This document shows, in pieces, positions 11,360-22,600 of a stretch of DNA of 64,000 nucleotides. The stretch comes from Branchiostoma floridae (Eukaryota > Chordata > Leptocardii > Amphioxiformes > Branchiostomatidae). The notes under the pieces are model-generated. The model ran no database searches and was not told where the DNA came from. It saw only the letters and a program-made list of their open reading frames with translations. Position 1 is the stretch's first letter, and every line of letters begins with the position of its first letter. A program made the position numbers and the translations under genes. The stretch spans positions 14,333,190 to 14,397,189 of the forward strand of contig NC_049994.1 of NCBI RefSeq assembly GCF_000003815.2, in the 5' to 3' direction.

Positions 11360-12443
11360 CTTGGTGACGGGACCAACGGAAATACGGCACGAAAAGGACC
11401 AACCAAGATGGCGGGCAAACCACGGGGTTGGGCGTGAAAAAGATTATTGTAAAAGGGAAAAGGAAGAATGTGTTATAACGTCATAGGTTCTTTTGGAACG
11501 GCGCCGTGAGCGACAGAGGAAGGATTCAGAGACAGGGAGAAGGACAGGAGAAGGATAAGTTGGGATAGTGGAGGTCTCGTTTTCTCTCGCGTTATAAATT
11601 GGGATCACGTCTCTTCTTGCGTGAGTTTGAATCGCAACGAGACTTTCAGTCAAATACATCGTATGCATCAAGTGTGTTATAATCAGTTTTTAGTCAGATC
11701 CTATAAGTAAGTGCTACCACAATCAGAGTTTCTGCCCTTGAACAGGTCTTCAACACAAAATGTGGGCAAAACGCTCAATTATGCTTGTCTATTCAAAGTT
11801 TGCTGTCCCAACAGCACTCATCTCAAACAAAATGGCGGACAAATATGGTGGGATTTTTTAAGTTCGATCGAACATATATCATGATGTACATAAAGATGAA
11901 GGGTGTTGTGCAGAGGGTGAGTAAGAGTCAGATAAAAGAGAAGAGCCGACATGTTCTGGAAAGGTTGCCACCTACAGCTTAGTGAACGGAGTAGTAAGTA
12001 AGATAGTGCGAGAGAAAAGCTTTGGGCCACATAGTTTGGGTCCCATGTTCAGCATAAACGTTCCAATGACTAGTTATTATGAGGCTTTTGCGCGGGGAAA
12101 ATAAAGTGCGAAGACTTGGTTGAGAGTTTGGAGAGCGTAAGTTAAGGAACGATGGAGAAAGAAAAATTCAACCAGCGAGAGGCACCAAATTTGCTCGCAC
12201 AAACACTGACAACTATTGACGACCACAAAGTCCACCAAGGACGATGATAAAAAACATAGATCGTTCATAGAGCTCTGAGCTCTCTCTTAATTTACACTAG
12301 TATTTTCGGTCGGTTTTCTATTGACTTTTCGGTTCTTATGATATGACTGTAGTTTATGAATTGCCGACGTTATGCGGTGTTATAACCAAACGGCAAACCA
12401 ATCAAAACATAGACCATAAGCTGGTGTGTTACGCCGAAGGGCG

Positions 12444-12610
12444 GTTATACCGTAGCCTCCATAGCAGGCTCTCTGGGGCCTTTTTCGCGAGGCCGGCAGT
12501 CAGGTAAGGCCAGCAATCAGCGACCCAGTACAAAAAGAAATGGCCAGCAAAAGTGTATTATGATCCAAAAAAAGGCCTTAGAGAGCCTGCTATGGGGGCT
12601 AGTTATACCG
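12444..12610. mobile_element. 149-bp MITE with 9-bp target-site duplication
   Basis: GTTATACCG occurs at 12444-12452 and 12602-12610, flanking a 149-bp element (12453-12601). Its ends are inverted repeats of about 33 bp: TAGCCTCCATAGCAGGCT at left and AGCCTGCTATGGGGGCTA at right, followed inward by CTCT and GGCCTTTTT. The host DNA (GAAGGGCGGTTATACCGG..) is itself a retroposon-like repeat, with uninterrupted relatives at about 20193 and, inverted, at 50601-50636. A 9-bp duplication suggests a Mutator-like family; an 8-bp (hAT or P) family with one chance base is possible. Confidence 0.85.
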
Positions 12611-13391
12611 GCTATATAGCTACAGATACAGATGCCATGAGGATATGAGTAGTGCCCCATAGTACTCAGAACAAAGGAAATCAATCACAAAAGTGGCGTG
12701 TGACGTATGGAAGAGAGAAAGTGCACCACTTACCAGCGACAGAACAGACAGAATAGACAGTGCAGAGAAGAAAGAAAGACCTAGCTTAGCATCTAGCAAC
12801 AGGATTAGTAGAATCTTCTAGCTACACACCTTAACTTGCAATAGCTAGTAGAAGAGGTGGATAAGAGTGCGGGAAATAATCGGATCTACGAATATGATGA
12901 GGCTTTTCGTCTAAGTACTATGCACAGTTTCGAAAGAGTTCTCCGCTAAATACATGCCCAAAACCTTGAATGTATTCCTATACGTACATTGACGTTGTTT
13001 TCTACCTACAGTCACTATAAAAGCATGCTGTTCAACAGTTTCTAACTTGCATGATTTTCACAGGCACATCGACGATCTCACTACTGTCAAACCTGACCAA
13101 GAAGACCACTCAGGTGACCGATAAAATGTAGTCTATATAGACAGTGGTCACTATAGACAGTGTTTTAATGCTTGTGCCAATGGGAAAATCCTCTGATGTA
13201 CCACCAAATAGTGGTCGTATTGGCCAGGTGGTCCTTTCGTAGAGGTGTTCACTGGTACAGGTTTGATAGTACATGCGTTCAAGAGCATTAACGAAAAAAA
13301 AGATGCTTCAAATCTTACGCTGGTCGCATGGTGGCGCTTATGTACAGCATTGCCAAGACTCAAGACTACTCAGTTCAGAGAACATACTCAC

Positions 13392-13667
13392 TTAGGACAT
13401 TGATGGAGATATCTTTGGAGGCGGCTTCAGGAATGCCGTTATCCACGGAACACGTGTACGTCCCCTTGTCTGCCAGCGTGATGTTGGGAAACACCAGATT
13501 GCCGGAGTTGGCGTCGATGGTGGCGGCTTTACCGAGGGCGCCGCTTTGTCTGGTCCAGCGCACGGCGGGTTCGGGGTTGCCGTCTGCGTTGCACATGAGG
13601 GTGAGGGAGGAGCCTTCTCTCACGGTGGAGCTGGGGCTGGCCGTGATGCCGTCAATGCTGGGTGGGT
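13392..13667 (-). CDS. Ig-superfamily gene, exon encoding I-set/C2-like Ig domain
   Basis: This is a single 276-nt exon, phase 1 in and out, with acceptor atgtactccag and donor CTAA|GTGAGTATG. It encodes a complete canonical Ig domain: PPSIDGITASPSSTVREG, SSLTLMCNADGNPEPAVRW, ANSGNLVFPNITLADKG and TYTCSVDNG. Both disulfide cysteines (LMC and YTC) and the core Trp are present. N-P-E-P-x-V-x-W is typical of I-set/C2 domains of cell-adhesion receptors. A glycosylation site (NIT) lies before the F strand. It joins in frame to the flanking V-like modules, giving the order V, I, V. Confidence 0.9.
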
Positions 13668-16600
13668 CTGGAGTACATATGTTTAAAACAAGACTGGCAA
13701 TTAAAACGTTATTGCCATGGCAGCTATGGCCTCTAAAAAGACAACTAACTTGAAACGGGAATCGACTGAAGGTTCCTGTCATGAAGTCTCTGGGGCATCG
13801 CCAAAGTCAGACGGCCAATTTCTAGCATTCAGCAGGTAAGGTACCCTTGGAAAAAGCGCCTGTAATGTTTTTTCTTTGGATATGTTTTGGATTTTGTAGG
13901 TGCATAAGGTAAGTTTTCTTTTACCTTTATATTGTGTTGAAAAACGATTTGTTTTAACAATGTTTGTGGTTGCAGTAGGCTCTAGAATTTAGGTGTTTTG
14001 ATGTTCTTTACAGACAGTGAAGACGGGTCGAAAGGTCACCATGTATGCTATGGTCATATTTCACGTGTTCCGCCGTATATTTTTTCTTGGTTTAGTGTTC
14101 AATTTACACTTTTGAAAGAGGCCGGACAACCATGCCAATGTGAGTTTTTCATGGTGTAAAACTCAGGTAGGTGATTTTTGACAGCCTCTTTCTGTCACGA
14201 TTTCTACTACATGTACTGTAATGTTACCGGTACTCACAGTTGACGATGAGGTAGGCTGTTGAAGATAAGACGTATCCGTTTCCGAAGGTGATTGACAGCT
14301 CGTACGGTCCGTTATCCTCCTTCTGCACATCCTTCACCTGCAGCGTGGCCAGCCCGATCACACTGTACTTGGGATCGCCCCCGTTCTGTGGAGAAGTGCA
14401 GAAGTTGCTTTTCTGTTTTTTAAAGGACTTTGTTCATTGCAAGACAATTGACCACTACGCTCACTGTAGCAGCATCTGAAGCATCGAGCTTCGGTAAGTT
14501 CGACTATCTGGCCCTGGCCAATAGGAGAAGCAGGGGTTACGAGGCTGCTCAGGAAAACTCCCACCCCATTTGGCTGGAATGATCCACTTACAGGGGGAAG
14601 GTCATTGCTTTTAGACAGACGAAGACAGTGTGGCACTGCACTCAGGTTAGTGACTTATTTTAACAGTACCGCATACAAAGTACAGACAGAAGGGAAAGGT
14701 AGTCTTATAATTAATTCTCTGACCGAATTCAGGTACTAAGTACCCATTTGTACACCTGGGTGAAGTGAGGAAGGTCGAGTAAAGGTCTTTCCCAGGGGCA
14801 CAACGTCGAGGACACGGTGGGTATCGAACTCAGGGCCTCTAGAGCTATGTTCCAAGCCCAATCTATCTTTGAAAGTTTCTTGTTCGATGGCCACGCTAAC
14901 ACAAGTTGACCTTACCTGAGTGCACCTCGTCTTACCTGTACTCGTTTATGTTTGCTTGATGAGAAAAAAAATAATTACCTGGTTTTGTCGGAAGTACTGG
15001 ACTGGTCCACCGGACCTTGAAGCCAGCGCCATGGAGGGCGCCTTCTTCCAGACCTCGAATAACCGGAGCTGGCCCTGTGCGTTATACGTCCACTCCAGGT
15101 TCACCGTGTCGCCGATAGACGCAGTCACGTTTGCTGGGTCGTTTATCACTTGCGCTGTAGAAGAGAAAAAAAGGGTCCTTATATAAGATAACAGAAGTGC
15201 ATTTTTATCATTACCATTATCTCGCTCTTTGAAAACATTTTGGGTTGGCAGAAACTCTAGCTGACTGCCTATCTCTACAAAATGTCAAGAAAGCCACCTA
15301 ACAGTTCAAAGTGCGCATGCCCAGTCGTAATGCATTGTGGTATATAGGTCAAAGGTAACTAATATTTTCAGTACGTATTTCAGGGAGTAATCTAATTCAT
15401 ACCGCTTAGTGTTGAGCAACTCCTACTTGTCTACAGCCCTTTATGAGGCAAGAGAACATTACCCTCTGAAAATCCTACTTGGCAGTCCTGGAATTTTGAA
15501 CTTTGAAATAGACCACAATGCATCACAACTGCGCATGCGCACTTGGAACAGTAAGACCTCCCATTTATTAAAATTTTACTTAAAAGTTTACTTAAATAAA
15601 TATAAACGAGAAAAACATAATTGCCGAGTGCTACAAAATATATACGTATGCAGGCAAACATATATTACGTGTAAAGGTTATTGGATATTCCAAGGCAGCG
15701 TATTAAAAATCGTGACATGGCAAAAACGGTAAATGTGATAACATTAGCACTGGAGTCGTTAATGTGAGAAGTAGGTCAATTGACTGCGCCTCCTCCAGGG
15801 TAATTTACTTGAGTTATACAGGTCAGATATCGGTCATCTGTATTCCAGGACATTATATTTTTATTTGTGGGACAAACAGTCTATTTACTTATACAGAAAG
15901 GTACAACTACAACAACTACAAATCAGCAACTAGAGGGATAGAGGTAGATGCATTAGTAGAAATCACTTCTGCAAAATTGTCATGTGGGATACTTTAGTAT
16001 TCCACCTTTTCATTGGATGTGCTGGAATGTTTAAGGTGTGGACTGGGAAATGTTTACATGTTTCAGGTACTTCAGGGTATGTATCAATGATAAAACTCTA
16101 TTTCATTAACGGAACCCGTCAACTGTATTTTATTTTATAAGAAGAACGGTGCCAAGACATGGACGAAGTGTCGCTGCACTACAATAACGCATATTACAGT
16201 GCCACAGAAAACCACACAAGATTAGACAAAGACAAACTTAAGCATCCTTCGCTCCCGTCCTTTTAAAATAATATACAAAATCGCGTATTTCCCATCGCTG
16301 ATGTGAGAATTACGTCACGACTAGGGAAGCAACAGGAAACGTTTTCACACCTCATCTATCTTTTATGCCATCGAAACCTCATTATCTGCTAATCAATTTA
16401 TCGTCTGACAGCCAATCAGGTCATCGATCCAATAAGACGAATTAAGGCTAAGTGGTGGGGGCCGGGAAGAGTCCTTAATCAGGAGTTGACCTTATTACGG
16501 TACGGAAACGAACTTCGTAACAAGTCTGAAGTAGGAGATACAGGCGCCCACGTTTAGACTTCAAGAGAGGATGATTAAAATCTTTTGAGACGTTTCCTTT

Positions 16601-19600
16601 GTCCAAACGAGTCGGTGAGTCTAAGCCCTTGTCGTAATGAGTGACACACAACTAATTAAGCTCAGTTGAGTTCATTTGTAGAAACTAACGTCTCCCCCCC
16701 CCCCCCCTGCTTTGGCTTATGAGCTACGGGCTAAAACCTCACATTGTATACAACGTTTGCATGTGACGTCATCGGTGTGCTTGTCTCCATGTTGGTGTCC
16801 CTCTTTGCAATTCAATGAATCATAATGCAGGTATTGTCTTACACTTGGGCTTCTAAAATAATCACAATCAAATTTCTTTAGCTCAAAGGCAACGATATTA
16901 GAGGTATATCTTAGAACTAGCTGATAGAACACAAAATGCTGTGTACGATTGGACTACGATACATTGATGAAATGCAAATGAGGGACACAAATACGATGGC
17001 AGTCAACACATGCCTGCTTAATTTATTGATGTGTAAAAACGTTTTATAGAATTTCAGGCCTGATAAGGTGAATAGCTATAGTTATATGATGATGCATACA
17101 GAATAGCATTTGAGGTCAGTCTGTTCATCAATTTTGATGCCGTTTCAAATACCACACTAAATGCACATGTCTTTCTCACTGTCCTCAATTCGTACCGCTT
17201 ATGACTTCTTAAAATGTCATTGAGCAGATGTCAGTTGTGAATTATGACTCACAGAGTTTTCTTCCGGTGCTGAAAAATGGACCGTCATCAATTATTCGTT
17301 AACAAATCACACCCGCCGATACAATTCCAAGAACGACCATTAGTCGTTAAAGACATTCTGAGAAAATCAAACGTCTTGAATCGATAGAAGAAGGTGATGA
17401 TGACTGGGAAGGTATAATTGTGTTGTAGCACTAAACGTTAATCGTTTGTGTACAGATGATAGTTATGTTAACAACAATTGGGACGAGGGTAAAACCAGAC
17501 TAATGCCCAAATGAAGAATGAACTGTCATCACTTATTCGTTAACAAATTACAGCCGCCAGTTCCAAGAAAGACATCCTGAGAAAGTCAAACATCTTGAAG
17601 CGATAGAAGAACGTGATAATAACTGGGATGGTATAATTGCACCACTAAACGTTCATCGTGATTGGGATAGATGATAGTTGTGTTGTTAACAAATGAAACA
17701 TTCTGAGAAAGTCGAACATCCTGACGCTATATAGTAAGAGATGATAATGACTGAGATACACGTAGTATGGTTGTGTGTTGCGTCACTAAACGTCAATCGT
17801 TTGTGGGACAGATGATAGTTGTGTTAATGTTCACAACAAATGTAACGAAGGTAAAACTGGGGACAGAAACTAATGCCCAAATGAAAAATGAACCGTCATC
17901 ATTTATTCGTTAACAAATTATACCCGCCAATTCTAAGAAAGCCATCAAATCATTTTTAGAAAATCTAAGTCATCTTGATTCAGTGGTACTGACTTGGATA
18001 GTATGGCTATATGTTGTGTTCATCGTGCGTGGGACAGTTGATAGTCGTTTTGACAACAAATAGGACGAGGGTAAAACCAGAGACAGAAACTAATGCCCAA
18101 ACGTTAAACGGCTATACATCACATAGGAGCCCACAGAACAGGCTATTCATCACTAAGAAGGTTTTAACCTGTACACATACTTCCATGATGCAAATCTGTA
18201 CAAGGAAAAAGCACAGCACTTAAAACTGGAAGAAAAGCCGCTGCAGTGGTTGTAAAGCTGCACAATTCAGCCTCCTCGGCTGAAAGACTGCTTTTATTTC
18301 GTGTCATTTCTCTATTAGTGAAACGAATAAGTAAACAACCAGTCTATGAAAGACTTCACAAACTGGGATATATTCTACAAACAGGACCCATCAATTGCAA
18401 GGCAATAGGCTTTGGCTTACGGGTCATATCGTTAGAGTCATCTAAAAGATTGAAAGCCGAAAACAACAATCGTCTAAGATATTGAAAACCCCAAACAACA
18501 ATCATTAGCCCTAAATGAATTAAAAGCACTAATCGACATGCAGATAGTAGAAACTCAAAGGCAGGAAGAAACTGGAATGCATGACGATTTTGGTAAGGTG
18601 CGATGCAGGGTTGTAGCCAGCACCTGTCATTCAGTCCTTTGAAGGAATTTTGCAGCTGGGGACTGAAAAAATTTTTCCCAATTAGGTCCCCTGGGACAGA
18701 CAAAATTGATACGTAAAGATATAAAAAAAAACTGAAACACATGTGTTCTTCTTCACCAAAACAGGTGCCATTGAACAGCTTAGTCTACAAGCAAAATTTG
18801 CACCTTAAAATGCAGGAAATAGTATTTCAGAGGGTCTTGATTTAAAAACTTTCTGAGACCCAGACCCACTAGAAATGATGCACAATGTCACGCCATGTCT
18901 TCGGTGCTCGATAGGATTCCCATTCAAAATCAAGGGGACTGAAAATGATTCCAGGCTGGCTACAATCCTGGTGCGATGTATTTGTTTTCAACACAGCACC
19001 CCTACAACCCTTAATGGCTCGTTCCGAGTAATAAAAACACCAGGCAGAACGCCCCGCGGATGACTGTGTTTGTCCCTACAACTGTGCTGCGCCCTTGAAC
19101 TCCGTACCCTGCCCATAGGTGGAGTACCGTGCACGTCATCACTCCATTTTCGGGATGAAAATTGATCGAACCCCTCTTGTGGCTTGAGGGGTCGAACGTC
19201 GCCCGTACAAGGGACCGTTAGCGATAGACTCAGCGAGCTCTCGTCTCACAGATCCATGGATCGATAACTGAATGGTTTTATTGAACTCGAGTGACTGATT
19301 TTTAAGAATCTTTCTGGCTATTAAAAGACAGGGCAAAACGTAAGCGTCAAAGTTCGAAGAAGATTGTATCGTGTTGCGTAATGTATATTTCCCCCTTCTT
19401 CTTCGTTATCTTTTCCCATGTTTCTTTCTATAGTCTTTATTGTTATGCTGAAGTAATCAATGTTGAACGAGATACCAAAATTGAGTGTTATGCTGCAGTT
19501 CCATACACAGTCGCTAGAAGGACAATAATCAAACTTTTTTTTCTTCTTTTGCTGACGCCTACCCACATACCAAATACCCTAAAAATCCACCACAGTTTCT

Positions 19601-22600
19601 GTGTCTTGATGTCAACAAACAAACAAATACGCAAACAAACAAACAAATACGCAAACAAACAAACAAACCCATAGATGGCACCAAAAACGACCCTCATGAT
19701 GAAAGTAATAAATTTATGGACCAGAAGTCTGTATTTCATTGAGAACGACACGATTGTGTCGGTACTTTTGATAGGGTAGCGTCCATTCATGCTCACATTT
19801 CACTATAAATCAGCCAACAGTAGTGACTAGTGTACAACTGAACACGTATCTGTCCCACAAAGGGTGCCATGCAGGGTGAACTCGTGTGAACTTGCTGAGA
19901 GCGGTTCGGTAACGCACAGAGAATATCAATAACCTCCTCTGGAATTTCATGTCATCTACTATAATGCACGAAGTGGTGAAAGGACATGAAAGGTATGTTA
20001 CTCTCCAAGCATAAGTTAGGCGCCGGAGGTTTCTGACGTGTTTGCACACTTTTGTCGGGCTTTCTATTTCGTCTCTTTTTCTTTATGCTTGGCCGACGGA
20101 CATTAAGAAAACGATACAAAATAGAACGCCAGAAAAAAACCGCCTAAAAACTCATCAAAAACAGCCGGAGCCGAACCTCTGCTTGAGCAGTAAGTTATAC
20201 CGGCTATACAGATACAGATACAGAAAGGGTCCCTCTTGTAGCCACGCTAGCAGACCTCTGAGGACCATTATTAGCTAACGAGTCGTTTTATATTTTCCCA
20301 CTAATTTCATTCAAATAAGGCGAGGAACGTTATCAAACATACATATAAAGAACATGTAGACCTAATTATTTCACTTAACCATAACGATACCAAACAATCG
20401 ACCAATGAAAGCTCTACAAACGCTGACAAACAAGCCAATCACGATGTTCAAAAGACGCCCTCTTCTCATCAAACGACTGCGCATGCGCCTGCTCAGTGTC
20501 CCAAGTCCTACTAACCCCAAGTGAACCCTCCTTATGATAACGACTACCTGGGGCGCACCTACCCTTTCACGGCCCCACGCGAACGGAACCCGCCATATGG
20601 TCTCATTGATGTATTACTCCGAGCCAAACAATAAACGGCTGCCTGGTCGCGTGTTTTTAGCAGTGAGAAATGTCCTTTTAGCCAGCGGAACTGATCTCAA
20701 AAGTAAGATTAGTGAAAACTTGTTTGTACCTGAAGAAATTAGCAGTTAAAATTTGGCAGCCGCGCGCTAGGTCAGAGGTACACAGTCCTGGGTTCTGAGT
20801 GGTACGAGCAGCAAAAGAGTGTCTCTTGCGGGGATTGACTAATTGTAATTTGTAATTGCTATAAACAACAAACGTATGGATTCTGGTCATTGGCATTTTC
20901 CCCCATCATAAAAAGTAAATGTGCTCAACATAGAAGGAAAAATCTGCTGACATTTCATGTAGCTTCATTATGAACGTGACCATGTAAAACACGTATTATA
21001 AACAATGACAATGAAGTTTACTGCATATTCATGCCCCATTGGGGCTAAATGCAGTCAGTTTGATATAAAAGGTAGTAAACGAAAAGTTATACATATACTA
21101 TAGTTTACATGTTTCTTCTCTCTTCTTAAAACATGTGTAGACAAACTTACAGAGATTTTCCAGTATATCGTGGTCAGATGATGACATAAGATATTTGAAC
21201 ATATCTTCCAACATAGAAGTCTATGGGAAGAAGAAAACTCATCAACTCGCCATATTGGACGGCAATATTTCATCCCGTAGCGTTGTTGTTGTGCTTCTCC
21301 CTTATCCCCGCCACCTGGCATCTCATCTGAGATAATGTCGGTGGTAGTTTGTCACCGGGAAGGGGTCGCTGTACCAGGGCTCGGCGGATCGACCAAGCGA
21401 GTACAAGCAAAGCGCACTTTTCCTCTGATAGCCTTATCTACCGATGGGACTCTCCCAAACTCAAATAGCTTGCATGTAGTGTGATAGAAAAAAAACTGAG
21501 AATACTTTTAAAATCAGTGACAGGAAGGATACCACGAAGGCGCTTCAACTATTTCAGTATATGTTGTAGAATACAGCACCTAAAAAAACGTTGAAAAGTC
21601 ATACATATGACTTGCGAATGAATCTATTTCCACTATGAATGTACGAAGAATGACGTTTAAATCACCATCTGCCGCCTAGACTTGGATCAGTTATATTATT
21701 GTAGATCTGTCCTGCCAGGCCTAGGCCGCCCAATTAACCAAGACGTCCCGCTTATACACTCCAAACACTTTAACAGAAAGGCAGGGACGTAGATTAACGG
21801 TAAGCATCATAAATACGTCAATGCAGGTTAGACATCCAGGTAATAAGATACGCATGATAACAGCTACTCAAGCGACTGGATTGATTTGTAAACGGTCAGA
21901 CGTTTCAGATAGCAACCGCTATCTTCCCTCAGTGTCACAAAATCTATCCATGGAGTTGCTTGAGTAACGTTAGGCCACACCGACTTAATTCTATGGATAA
22001 CATCCTCTGGACAAACCAAAACCATTGCGTGTGAACGAAAAGAAGAAAAATACAGCAAAAAAAAAAAAAAAATACTGCTAAACCACAGGACTAAACATCT
22101 GGACCATTCTTTCCTGGCTTGGTTTGTCTTCTGTTCACCTCTACTACGACTGTAAGAGACAATCGTCACCGTTTCTATTATGTTTATATTGACATTCTTC
22201 TTTAAGGAGGAAACAAGGGTGCTGCGGCCCCACGTGCCCCTTCATCCCACAGGGCAGATACTCTGGTAAGCATGAAATTCTGATTGACCAGCGATACTAT
22301 ATTGTGTAACATTTGGCCACATTTTCTTTTGACAACGGGCGAAATTTAATGCGCGCGCGGATGTCATCCATAAAATTTAGGCAATGTGGCCTTACCTTGC
22401 TTGCGCATCGTAAATACTAAGTGCGAGGCAAATATGCCATCCGTACTGCTGTTATCACCAGACGGTAGAGAGAGAGTGGGAAGGACGATTTACGACGTCA
22501 TAGTCACAAGACGGTCCGGCTGATGCCTGCCCTGGTGATATCGATTATTTCATATTTATGTACTTGTTATGTGGTGGGGGACTTCTGGGGGAGTTTGAAC

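Larger units (their letters stand above)
1248..13391 (-). other. 12.1-kb intron between I-set domain and V-like domain 2
   Basis: This is intronic sequence between two well-supported Ig exons. I see no further Ig exon in it. It holds a perfect 13-bp hairpin (1739-1772), several MITEs (3138-3372, 7303-7488, 10960-11158, 12453-12601), a solo MITE arm (7837-7905), and a hairpin at 8962-9038. Two weak Ser/Thr/Pro-rich exon candidates lie at 10232-10342 and 11240-11359. The tracts 1773-3137, 3373-6387, 6456-7302 and 9040-10230 show nothing I can name. Confidence 0.65.

Noticed and set aside
13328-13753. 141-codon plus-strand frame
   Set aside because: It is the antisense shadow of the I-set Ig exon, which has splice sites and a clear domain on the minus strand.
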